Positions 1-7,200 of a DNA stretch of 8,329 bases are shown piece by piece. How positions within the stretch are numbered: position 1 is the first letter of the stretch; each line of letters starts with the position of its first letter. A program made the translations under genes and the position numbers. Below the pieces are notes generated by a model. The model saw only the letters and a list, made by a program, of their open reading frames with translations. It was not told the origin of the DNA and did no database searches. The stretch comes from Bdellovibrionaceae bacterium UBA2316 (GTDB lineage Bacteria > Bdellovibrionota > Bdellovibrionia > Bdellovibrionales > Bdellovibrionaceae), in the NCBI GenBank assembly GCA_002345205.1, contig DDVI01000005.1, positions 1 through 8,329 on the forward strand, written 5' to 3'.

Positions 1-610
1 AAAACCCGGAATACCCAGTTTTTTTAAAATAAAGGCGCTGATCTTGAGATTCGATTTTTTTTAGCTTATTAGTTTCTAGTGTGGCTCCTTTTTTTCTGTA
101 TAAGATCGTTTTCTTGTTAAAAGGGAGATGTACAAAAACGTCAAAATTGATTTCCAAGTCGGGACTGAGGTCTTCACTGTTAATCGAGCTAAGGGCAGCC
201 AACGGAATTTGATTGTCTGCAAATTCGTAGGGAACAATTTCTAGCAAGAGTTCGATAATAAATTCTTTGTCGAAATTAATATGAATTAATTGGTCGGCTC
301 CATTTTTACGAATAGATTCAAAATTAAGCGGGGTGGCTGATGAATGAAATACAATGAGTGGAATTTTTTCGAAACTCATTTTCAAAGTTTGAGTCCATTC
401 TTGCACGGGGCCCTGGCCAAGATTTCCATCGATTAAAAAAAGGTACGGGTGAATAGCGTCCACCGATTCAGTGAACGCCAAAATATCATCGGTTTTTTCG
501 AACTTAAAGTCGGGAAAATCGACGAGTAGCTCAGTGATGCGTGCTAAAAAAAAAGCGTCTTTGGAAATTACAAAGACGCTTTTCTGATTAGGCTGTCCGC
601 CATCATTCAT
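1..610 (-). CDS. Degenerate response-regulator receiver protein, C-terminus cut by window edge
   Basis: The first 203 residues are visible. The ATG at 610 follows the cheX stop by 16 nt and has only a weak purine stretch upstream, so translation may be coupled to cheX. Residues about 10-127 read as a receiver fold: beta-1 SVFVIS, beta-3 YLFLID with D61 at the phospho-acceptor position, a Ser pair (S90/S91) at the Thr/Ser position, and the GAD motif at 104-106. Two hallmarks are lost: the acidic pair after beta-1 is S16-K17, with D18 next to it, and the conserved Lys after GAD is I111. It is therefore probably a pseudo-receiver. Residues about 153-198 look like a small beta domain of the kind found before output domains, for example HD-GYP, in delta-type bacteria; this is a weak resemblance and the real output domain may lie beyond the edge. 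Its place after cheY-cheX suggests a motility or signalling role. A terminator-like hairpin is embedded in codons 10-22. Confidence 0.8.
   Translation of the reverse strand, partial: MNDGGQPNQKSVFVISKDAFFLARITELLVDFPDFKFEKTDDILAFTESVDAIHPYLFLIDGNLGQGPVQEWTQTLKMSFEKIPLIVFHSSATPLNFESIRKNGADQLIHINFDKEFIIELLLEIVPYEFADNQIPLAALSSINSEDLSPDLEINFDVFVHLPFNKKTILYRKKGATLETNKLKKIESQDQRLYFKKTGYSGF
546..583 (-). terminator. Intrinsic terminator embedded in the start of the receiver gene
   Basis: Read on the minus strand, AAAAGCGTCTTTG (583-571) pairs perfectly with CAAAGACGCTTTT (563-551) around a 7-nt loop. Nine consecutive T follow (554-546; the first four also belong to the stem). This is the textbook form of a Rho-independent terminator and lies 44-81 nt after the cheX stop, yet it sits inside codons 10-22 of the next gene. 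It could end most cheY-cheX transcripts and leave the third gene poorly expressed, or it could be opened by ribosomes translating through it. The structure is seen directly; its activity is inferred. Confidence 0.75.
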
Positions 611-626
611 AGTTAGATTCTACTTT

Positions 627-1121
627 TCAGTACACTGAGATTTCAATGTAGAACTCAGTTTGGTTCGTTAGTTTAAATGGAATTACCAAGGTAGCTGACT
701 TAGAGTGTTGTAACATAATGAATTGACCTTTGATCACTGTAGGGATCGCCATTTCAAAATTATAACCCAAATCATTTAAAGTACCTTTAGCGCTTCCGTA
801 GATCATATTAGTTAATTCACCAACAGCATCAAACACTTCATCTGTAATATCATTATACTTTTCACCCAGCATATTTTCTAAAATATGAAGAATGGCTGGC
901 TTTGGAAAGCTAAGGGTTAGGGTCGCTTTGTATTCGTTAGATACCATACCCACTACGCCTGCCACTTCACCACGAGCCGAAAACTTTTGTTCTACGAACG
1001 GTTTTCCGTACGTCACTTTTGTGCTGGCCATAGTTTCAAGTGTTTTAGAAACGCCTTCAATAAATGAATTTATTAACGTTTTATCCAAAAGTGGATTTTG
1101 CAATTTAGGAGCCGCAGTCAT
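627..1121 (-). CDS. cheX: CheX-type chemotaxis phosphatase
   Basis: A 164-residue protein of the CheX/CheC/FliY phosphatase superfamily, close to the usual CheX length of about 155. CheX hydrolyses the phospho-aspartate of CheY-P and so ends the motor signal in the cytoplasm. The catalytic helix is visible as GELTNM, with the E-x-x-N pair at E102 and N105 that these enzymes use to act on CheY-P. Only one such motif is present, as in CheX; CheC usually has two. Before it, residues 48-85 show the beta-rich half followed by the helix AILHILENMLGE. The ATG at 1121 has a good Shine-Dalgarno (AGAGGA) a few bases upstream. It lies 17 nt after the cheY stop, so enzyme and substrate are almost certainly co-transcribed. 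No cheZ-like gene is seen in the window. Confidence 0.9.
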   Translation of the reverse strand: MTAAPKLQNPLLDKTLINSFIEGVSKTLETMASTKVTYGKPFVEQKFSARGEVAGVVGMVSNEYKATLTLSFPKPAILHILENMLGEKYNDITDEVFDAVGELTNMIYGSAKGTLNDLGYNFEMAIPTVIKGQFIMLQHSKSATLVIPFKLTNQTEFYIEISVY

Positions 1122-1138
1122 TTTAATCCTCTTTTAGC

Positions 1139-1552
1139 TTAGGCAGCTTGGTTGTTGGTTTTAGCGTACACTTTTTCTAGTTTAGCTTTCAAAGTCGCCG
1201 CATTAAATGGCTTAACAATATAGTCAGAAACACCGGCTTTAGCGGCTTCTAAAATTTGTTTTTGCTCACTCTCTGCAGTGACTAGCATAAACGGAACCTT
1301 AGCGAATTTAGGATCAGCTTTGCAGGCACGCAATAGATCAATACCCAGCATTTTAGGCATATTCCAATCGGATATGATAAATTGGAACGGTTGTCCTGCT
1401 TCGTGGGCTTGTTGAATTAGGGGCAGGGCCGTTGCGCCGTCATCGGCCTCTTCTACTTGAGTGTAACCAAGTTCGGTTAAAATTTTTCTGATAATTTTTC
1501 GCATAGTAGCGAAATCGTCGATCACTAGGAACTTCGTATTAGCTGGGAACAT
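1139..1552 (-). CDS. cheY: Chemotaxis response regulator CheY
   Basis: A single-domain receiver of 137 residues, strongly similar by eye to enterobacterial CheY (about 129 residues). In CheY, phosphorylation by CheA promotes binding to the flagellar switch. All key residues are present: acidic pocket D12-D13 (FLVIDDF), phospho-acceptor D62 in SDWNMP, T92 in MLVTAE, the aromatic switch Y111, and K114 in VKPF. One small departure is MLG at 68-70, where enterobacterial CheY has MDG. The ATG at 1552 is chosen over an in-frame GTG at 1573 because AGGAG at 1562-1558 sits 5 nt upstream of it, and because the protein then begins just before beta-1 as in other CheY proteins. It is the first gene of the operon with cheX, facing away from the regulator gene across a roughly 330-bp control region. 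A sigma28-like element lies about 40 nt upstream. Confidence 0.93.
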   Translation of the reverse strand: MFPANTKFLVIDDFATMRKIIRKILTELGYTQVEEADDGATALPLIQQAHEAGQPFQFIISDWNMPKMLGIDLLRACKADPKFAKVPFMLVTAESEQKQILEAAKAGVSDYIVKPFNAATLKAKLEKVYAKTNNQAA

Positions 1553-1557
1553 ATTAT

Positions 1558-1562
1558 CTCCT
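1558..1562 (-). promoter_or_regulatory. Shine-Dalgarno that fixes the cheY start
   Basis: AGGAG on the minus strand, 5 nt before the ATG at 1552. It falls inside the longer reading that would begin at a GTG at 1573 (codons 5-6 of that reading), which makes the longer start unlikely. Confidence 0.8.
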
Positions 1563-1591
1563 GTATAAGACACTATTGTGAATCTATGATA

Positions 1592-1618
1592 CGATCGGTC
1601 TAGTTTTTTAAAACTGTA
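1592..1618 (-). promoter_or_regulatory. Possible sigma28 (FliA)-type promoter for cheY-cheX
   Basis: On the minus strand TACA (1618-1615), a spacer of exactly 15 nt, then ACCGATCG (1599-1592). The proteobacterial flagellar sigma28 consensus is TAAA-N15-GCCGATAA, so the match is 3/4 plus 5/8 with ideal spacing. It lies about 40 nt before the cheY ATG, a sensible distance for a transcription start and a short leader. FliA control of chemotaxis genes is common in motile proteobacteria, which supports the reading, but the -10 element is imperfect. Confidence 0.35.
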
Positions 1619-1739
1619 GTCTGGGAAGCTTGCTTCGAAAAAAAATATTAGGCAGACTTAGATTCAGGTGGTGTGTTCTCAACTTTCAACGGGGGGTCTA
1701 AAGTCGTTTTTTCAGGTAGATAGCAGAGGAAAGTTCAGT

Positions 1740-1793
1740 ATGAGCCGGGTCTTTTTCAGGATGAATAGGGCTAGGTCAAGAAAAATGGACTAA
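1740..1793 (+). CDS. Candidate 17-residue Arg-rich leader peptide
   Basis: The ORF encodes MSRVFFRMNRARSRKMD and ends in TAA, 89 nt before the start of the GerE-type regulator. AGAGGAAAG lies at a proper Shine-Dalgarno distance upstream of the ATG, better than many real genes in this window. Five Arg and one Lys in 17 residues make it strongly basic. It could be a translated leader affecting expression of the regulator, or chance: short ORFs with a Shine-Dalgarno do occur at random, and I see no clear attenuator hairpin between it and 1883. No homology is claimed. Confidence 0.25.
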   Translation: MSRVFFRMNRARSRKMD

Positions 1794-1882
1794 AGTTATC
1801 AGAATGAGAAAATGTAGGATTAACCGAAAGTCAGGGAACAAAGGTCTTAAGTTTAACAACAATTTAGCGGGAGGGAGCAAGG

Positions 1883-2287
1883 ATGCTCAGAGATACATTA
1901 ATTCAGAAGGGACTTTCAAATAGAGAGTCAGAAGTAGCGGAACTAGTTTCAAAAGGTCTTTCTAACAAGGAAGTTGCAAACCAACTATTCGTTACAGAAA
2001 AAACAGTTAAGTTCCATTTAACTAACATCTACAAAAAGATGAACGTAAAATCTAGAGCACAATTAATCGTGTGGTGCCTTCCTCATCTTGGTTTCTCGGC
2101 TGATGATAACAGAATCGAGAACAATGCAGCTATCCAAACTCAAAATATTTCTAATCAGTTTGGCGCGCAACAAACACAAACAATTCCAGCTGGAAGTTCA
2201 ACAGTAGCGGCTCCAACATTGCCGGCTTCTGCTAGCCAATTGAACCGTGGTTCAGGTAACTCTGATATCGGCGCAATGGGAATGTAA
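1883..2287 (+). CDS. Stand-alone LuxR/GerE-type DNA-binding regulator with low-complexity tail
   Basis: A 134-residue protein. Residues about 9-66 form a complete GerE/LuxR_C helix-turn-helix: LSNRESEVAELVSKG, then the recognition unit SNKEVANQLFVTEKTVKFHL, then NIYKKMNVKSRAQLIVW. Unlike typical NarL/FixJ regulators, no receiver or ligand-binding domain precedes the HTH; it starts only about nine residues in. In that respect it resembles GerE itself (about 74 residues). Residues 72-134 are a low-complexity tail rich in Gln, Asn, Ser, Ala and Thr with no predicted fold, ending in GAMGM. The ATG at 1883 has an excellent Shine-Dalgarno (GGAGGGAG). The gene starts a two-gene unit with the thioesterase gene 16 nt downstream. 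Its target genes cannot be told from the sequence; it may act on its own promoter or through a partner bound to the tail. Confidence 0.88.
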   Translation: MLRDTLIQKGLSNRESEVAELVSKGLSNKEVANQLFVTEKTVKFHLTNIYKKMNVKSRAQLIVWCLPHLGFSADDNRIENNAAIQTQNISNQFGAQQTQTIPAGSSTVAAPTLPASASQLNRGSGNSDIGAMGM

Positions 2288-2303
2288 TTAGTAGGGTCAT
2301 TAG

Positions 2304-2771
2304 ATGCTTCAACCAAAACCGGTATCGGCTAGTGAAGTGATAATGACCCAACTTGTTTTACCGATTCACATTAATTCGTTAGATACTATATTCGGCGGTA
2401 CGATCATGTCATGGATCGATATCGCCGCTGCTATTTCTGCCCAACGACACTGCAATCGCGAAGTCGTTACAGCCAGCATCGATCAATTGTCATTTTATGC
2501 CCCGGTTAAGAAGGGTTGGGTGGTAAACCTAAAGTCTAAGGTTAACTTTGTATCAAAAACTTCAATGGAAGTCGGGGTTCAAGTAACTGCAGAAAACCCA
2601 AGAACAGGCGAACTCTTTCACACGTCGTCGGCGTATTTAACTTTCGTAGCCCTAGACTCCAACAGCCGACCCACAACAGTCCCAGATTTAGTCCTAGAAA
2701 CCGACGAAGACCGTCGTCGTTTCGAAGAAGGAAAATCCCGTCGCGCCGCCCGCCTAGTCGCCCGCAAATAA
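2304..2771 (+). CDS. Hotdog-fold acyl-CoA thioesterase (YciA/ACOT family)
   Basis: A 155-residue cytoplasmic enzyme expected to hydrolyse acyl-CoA to free fatty acid and CoA. The family pattern is clear: HIN at 22-24 followed by the FGGTIMSWID motif at 30-39, which begins the long hotdog helix (AAAISAQRH). Then come VVTASID (54-60), FYAPVKKG at the beta-sheet edge, the SKTSMEV strand (84-90), and the FVALD motif at 114-118 typical of acyl-CoA hydrolases. N24 and D39 match the active-site Asn and Asp known in this family. The C-terminal 25 residues are highly charged and Arg-rich. Hotdog thioesterases act as oligomers, commonly hexamers. The ATG at 2304 has TAGGG 7 nt upstream and follows the regulator stop by 16 nt, so the two are probably co-transcribed. 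Chain-length preference cannot be read from the sequence. Confidence 0.9.
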   Translation: MLQPKPVSASEVIMTQLVLPIHINSLDTIFGGTIMSWIDIAAAISAQRHCNREVVTASIDQLSFYAPVKKGWVVNLKSKVNFVSKTSMEVGVQVTAENPRTGELFHTSSAYLTFVALDSNSRPTTVPDLVLETDEDRRRFEEGKSRRAARLVARK

Positions 2772-2945
2772 AAAATGTACCTCCTACATTTCTGCCATTC
2801 GATGCGTTGTAAAAAACTAGTAGATGACTTTTCAGTACTTACATCGTGTTTGGTCGTAATTACATTCTCGATTTCATAAGATTATATGTATATCCCGACC
2901 TTTCGCTAATACAAAATAAGCTCGTGTTCTCCGATACATATCACA
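2772..2945 (+). other. Intergenic region before the secretion operon
   Basis: A 174-bp AT-rich gap. Just after the thioesterase stop, AAATGTA (2773-2779) and TACATTT (2785-2791) form a weak 7-bp, mostly A-T hairpin with no real U-tract, so it is a poor terminator. The stretch around 2861-2892 holds TTACAT, a 16-nt gap and TTATAT, a loose -35/-10-like pair that could serve the secretion operon. The -35 match is poor. No Shine-Dalgarno-like purine run occurs immediately before the GTG at 2946. Confidence 0.4.
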
Positions 2946-4208
2946 GTGGGCAATCATAGAAAAATTCAGAATCAAAAACATTTTTTCAAAGATAATCAAA
3001 TATCTTGGGCGGCAGTGGACGCTGTGGCTGAAGGCCCATCGTTTTTAAGTCAACTTGGTGTTGCGTTTCTATTTCTGTTTGTCGTTTGCTTTTTTATTTA
3101 TGCGAGTCAGGCTAAGGTACCCGTAGTTGTCGAGGGGCCGGGGCGCGTGGTGTCTTCGTTGCCTTCCGTTCCATTGCGATCGCAAAGTACATTTACTGTT
3201 GCCCTAGTAAATGTACTTGATGGTGATATCGTTAAACGTGGACAGGTCCTAGTAACCGCGCGAGAAAGTCTATCGCAAGAAAGCATCGACATGCTAAAAA
3301 ATATGATCAAAGGTCTTCAGCTGATTAATGATCTTCCGGATACGGCGCTGTGTTTGAATTGCCGTACTTTATTGCAACAGCTGACTCAGATTTATCTCAG
3401 CATCAAAACGCAAGGCGAGATGTCTCATCTGATGGCCAGTATCAACGATCAGATCCGTCACTTGAACTCGGTAGTGGATGGGTACAATGATCTTGAAAAA
3501 AGTGTGGCTGGGACTCGCAATCAAATCAAACTCGCTCAGAAAAAATTGGCAGATATCGCTCGCCGGAAAGGGCAAGTAGCACAAGCCGCCGAAGTCGAGA
3601 ATCTGGAATCCTACATTGCGCGTGAGTCAAACTCCATCGCCGATCGTTTTAGAACGGCGGCGTCGCAAATCAAAGATGTTCGTCGTACGCTTAAAGCTCG
3701 AACCAAAGAGCTTATCGACCGTACTGAACAAATCGACAAGACCTATGCAGTTCAGGCCCCAATAGATGGTAAAATTTCGAATTTAAGAATCAAAGGAACA
3801 GGCGAACTAGTAACAACGGGTCAAGAACTAATGGAGCTTATCCCAGCTAACAGCGCTAATATCGCTTTGATCGAAGTGGCAAACAAAGACATCGCCAACA
3901 TCAAGATCGGCGACGAAGTTATTATCTCGATCGATTCAATGCCGGAGTTAGACTTTGGTACCATCAATGGTAAAATCTTGGACGTAGTTTCCGCCGACGT
4001 TGAAGAGAGCATGCGTGGACCGGCGAATACGAATTTTAAAGTAAAAGTGTCTATCCCAGTTTCCTCGTTAAGCAATGGTGTTGGGGAAAAGCCGATTTTG
4101 TTAGGTATGAATTTGAAAGGTCGAATCGTAACTCGATTTGAATCGTTGGCGAAGTCTATCTATCGTGTTTTATTCCGCGTCAAAGAAAATGTAAAGGTTA
4201 AGCAATGA
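2946..4208 (+). CDS. HlyD-type membrane fusion protein of a type I secretion exporter
   Basis: A 420-residue periplasmic adaptor. It has a cytoplasmic N-terminus, one membrane span at about 34-53 (LGVAFLFLFVVCFFIYA), and a first half lipoyl-like motif at about 77-104 (LDGDIVKRGQVLVT). A long helical hairpin follows at about 107-265, then the second lipoyl half at 268-300 (VQAPIDGKISNL ... LMELIP) and a beta-barrel region to about 396. This is the HlyD order, slightly shorter than E. coli HlyD (478). Such proteins link the inner-membrane ABC exporter to an outer-membrane TolC-like channel. A CLNC motif (C136, C139) near the outer part of the hairpin is unusual. The GTG at 2946 is the first standard start after an in-frame stop at 2907 but lacks a Shine-Dalgarno sequence, so the start is uncertain or the mRNA may have a very short leader. 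The stop overlaps the next start as ATGA, which indicates tight translational coupling. Confidence 0.88.
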   Translation: MGNHRKIQNQKHFFKDNQISWAAVDAVAEGPSFLSQLGVAFLFLFVVCFFIYASQAKVPVVVEGPGRVVSSLPSVPLRSQSTFTVALVNVLDGDIVKRGQVLVTARESLSQESIDMLKNMIKGLQLINDLPDTALCLNCRTLLQQLTQIYLSIKTQGEMSHLMASINDQIRHLNSVVDGYNDLEKSVAGTRNQIKLAQKKLADIARRKGQVAQAAEVENLESYIARESNSIADRFRTAASQIKDVRRTLKARTKELIDRTEQIDKTYAVQAPIDGKISNLRIKGTGELVTTGQELMELIPANSANIALIEVANKDIANIKIGDEVIISIDSMPELDFGTINGKILDVVSADVEESMRGPANTNFKVKVSIPVSSLSNGVGEKPILLGMNLKGRIVTRFESLAKSIYRVLFRVKENVKVKQ

Positions 4209-7200
4209 GTAATGCTTATCAAGAAGATTTACCAACGCTACTGCAGCCTAATTTTTTTTCAGAAACCAACGTCATGGATACGATGTATGTGGGTAAACTG
4301 CCGCAGACTAGTTTCCTAAGGTTCTTCCCAGAAAAAGCAGATGCTATTTTGGCATTAGGCGAAGTGCGTAGCCATAAACAAGGCAGTACGATTGTTTCTG
4401 GACGTTCGCGACTTGAATCACTTTTGATTCCACTCAATATTCCATTACAAATTAAGGTCTCAAGTGAAAATATTGGATTAAATAAAGTCATTAGCTCGGT
4501 GGAACCTAGTGAGCTAATAGGATTTCGGGAAGTGCTAGAAGGCATCGATTATCCATTTGTTGTCCAAACTTTGTATGGATCGGCGTCTATCTTTAGTATT
4601 AGTCGTTCTAATTTTTTGAGTATTTTCACGGATCAAAGTGATTTAAAGAAAATTGCATTATTAGCGGCGTCGAAATCGATATCTAATTTCTTTAATTGGC
4701 TACTCGATCACGACGTTCCATTGGCCAATGTGCATGCGTTGATGCGCAGTATGATTGAAAAAGCCGTGGTTGAAAAAAATGCGCCGATTCAACTGAAACG
4801 TAAATCTTTGATGTTTATCGAAGAGGGCGTAGTATCAGCAGAAAACTTGTCAGTGTCCGACAGTGTGAAAGTTAAATTGCATCGTGGTCACTGGATGGGG
4901 GCATCCTATTTCCCCGAAAATAATAATAAGCGGTTTGAATTTAAGGTCGAAGAAACAGCCACGTTGTTATTGATAGATCTGCAGACATTAATGACTAATA
5001 TCCCGCAGGCAGTTCTAGGAAAAATGGTTGCTGAACCTGTAATTGTGAGTTTAGTTAGCAAGTTTGATACGACAATTGAAGTGAATGAACTCGAAATCAC
5101 TAAAGAGACTGATCCACTTCATGATTTAGGTTGGCATGTGGATCCGTCGCGGCTTCGTAAAGCGTCTGAGCCGGCGTCTTTTGCGTTTACAAATTTATGG
5201 AATCTACTGGCTTTCTTGGATTATAGTGCCAATGAAAAACAAATTTTAGCATTAGCTAAAGCAAAATCATTCTTGAATTTGGGATCTACTGCGCAAATCT
5301 TGGAAGACATGGGGTTTGTTTGTAGTATAATCCGTATTCCCGACGGAATTGAATATCAGCCCGATTTTCCAATGGTCCACTATGCATTAGGGCGTCCTTT
5401 GTTAGTGCTAAAGATGGGTAAAGATTTTGTTCTGTGTTTGGATCCTGAACATGGATTGGTATCGATTACGCGGGGATATTTCACATCAATTGGTGCCCAC
5501 TATTTTTTACAAGTAACAGAAACTCATATCAAAACGATTACGAAAACATCCGCGAAGATTTCACAATTAAAACCGGAAGTCGCTGGCAAGATGTTATTGA
5601 ATTATTTCTTTAGTTTAAATCGAAATGAGTTCAGAAATGTGTATATCTTCAAACTGTTCCAATCGGTTGCTATACTAGCAGTTCCTGCATATTTGTTGGG
5701 GCTTATCAATCAGACGGTGGGTTTAAGTCGTATCGATCATATGGATACGTACATCACGGGCCTATTCATTTTCATTTTATTCCAAGTGACCGCAATTCTG
5801 GCGTATAATTTCTATTCAAATTCGATCACCGCAACATTTAAGTCCAGCATTCAGCCATTCTTTTTTAGGCTGTTTATGCAGCAGCCAACCAATCAAGTGA
5901 CGGCAATCAAATCGGGAATCATTAAGTCTCGAATTCAAATGGTCGAGTTTGTCATGTCGGGGTTAAGAGCAAATCAGATTGAAATTAAACAGTACTTTTT
6001 AACGTTAGGAGTCTGTCTAATTTCAATTGGCTTTTTTGTGTGGCAATCCGCGGCTGTGCTATTAGCCGCAGCCATTGTCGGTGTAGTCGTCGTGGCCTAT
6101 TTACGACGAAACGGCGACTCTGAGGAAATTAACTCTTCGCAAGCTCGTCAAGAGCTGAATGATTTAGTTACTGATTTAGTAAAAGGTTTTGAAAGCATCA
6201 AAGTTAGTCGCGCAGAAAAATGGATGCAGGAGAAAATTAAAAACAAGTTTATCAGCGTGACTCGTTCAAGTTTGGCATTCGCGAAATCCAATTCAGGTTA
6301 CAATTTTATAGGTCGCGCCATCTTCCAAACTGGTATTGCGCTGTCATTATTCGTAGCGATTGATGAAAGTTTGAAAGCTCACGTAACGACTCATAGTGCG
6401 ATGGTGCTTACAATGTTCTTTAATTACTCGTTAGGTCCATTCTTAGGTTTGTTAACCGTGTTTTTTAATTTTCAAATGCAGGGTTTATACAATATGACCG
6501 GGCAGTTTTTAAAAATGGATAACTCCGAACAATCCAAAACTCTAAAAGTCGTATCATTAGATGGGAATATCCGTTTTGAACGTGTGAATTTTCGTTATAA
6601 TGATAAATTGCCATTTGTGCTGCAAGACATCAGTTTTACAATTAACGAAGGGGAAACTGTAGCCATCGTTGGCCCTAGTGGTTCGGGGAAATCTACGCTT
6701 GCGCGTTTGATTGCAAAAATGAATGAGCCAACGGGTGGTAAGATTTTCTTTGATGAAGTCGATGCGCGCACGATCAACCCCGTTTCCTTTCAGTCGCAAA
6801 TTGGTTTTGTGGCTCAAACACCGACCTTGTTTTCCGGTACGATTGCTCAAAATATTTCATTGAGTGACGATGTCATTGATTCAAGTGCGATATTAAATGC
6901 TTCGCGTATTTGCGGAGCCAATGCATTCATTGAAAAATTGCCAGGCGGATATTCCTACAAACTAAAAGAAGGGGGACGCGGTCTATCGGGTGGTGAGCGT
7001 CAATTGATTGCGATGGCCCGAATGTTCTATTCCGATCCAAATATCATCGTTTTGGATGAAGCGACAGCCTACTTAGATAAAATTACAGAAAAAGGCGTTT
7101 CGGATAGCCTGTCCAAAACCGCCGAGAAGAAAACGATTGTGTACGTCGTTCAAAATATTTCGATTGCTAAACGCGCCGATCGCATCATCGTTGTTAAACA

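Larger units (their letters stand above)
1553..1882. other. Divergent intergenic control region, cheY / GerE-type regulator
   Basis: About 330 bp separates the divergent cheY and regulator genes. It contains the sigma28-like candidate and Shine-Dalgarno of cheY on the minus strand. On the plus strand it holds a 17-codon ORF at 1740-1793 and, at the far end, a strong purine-rich Shine-Dalgarno (GGGAGGGAG) before the ATG at 1883. The word TTTTTCAGG occurs twice on the plus strand (1708-1716 and 1752-1760), 44 nt apart; the two copies continue into similar but not identical sequence (GTAGATAG against ATGAATAG). I see no convincing sigma70 -35/-10 pair for the regulator gene and no tRNA or riboswitch fold. 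Confidence 0.6.

Noticed and set aside
892..1137. Plus-strand ORF opposite cheX.
   Set aside because: Antisense shadow of a clearly conserved gene; the protein has no recognisable features.
1553..1573. Longer CheY starting at the GTG at 1573.
   Set aside because: The Shine-Dalgarno of the ATG at 1552 lies inside this extension, and the extra seven residues have no counterpart in CheY proteins.
1620..1640. GAAG-CTTG-CTTC hairpin followed by a run of A, considered as a terminator.
   Set aside because: The stem is only 4 bp and the homopolymer is A on the plus strand; on the minus strand the T run precedes the stem instead of following it.
1708..1760. TTTTTCAGG repeated 44 nt apart, considered as operator sites.
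   Set aside because: Nine AT-rich bases repeated twice in 330 bp is weak, with no dyad symmetry and no third copy; noted only in the intergenic description.
1804..1922. Plus-strand ORF overlapping the start of the GerE-type regulator.
   Set aside because: No Shine-Dalgarno and a frame that runs into the regulator gene with no plausible protein character.
2775..2879. 34-codon plus-strand ORF (begins MYLLHFC) between the thioesterase and the HlyD-like gene, considered as an exported peptide.
   Set aside because: It has no Shine-Dalgarno, starts 4 nt after the previous stop within a weak hairpin, and lacks a double-glycine leader or other secretion signal. Probably chance.
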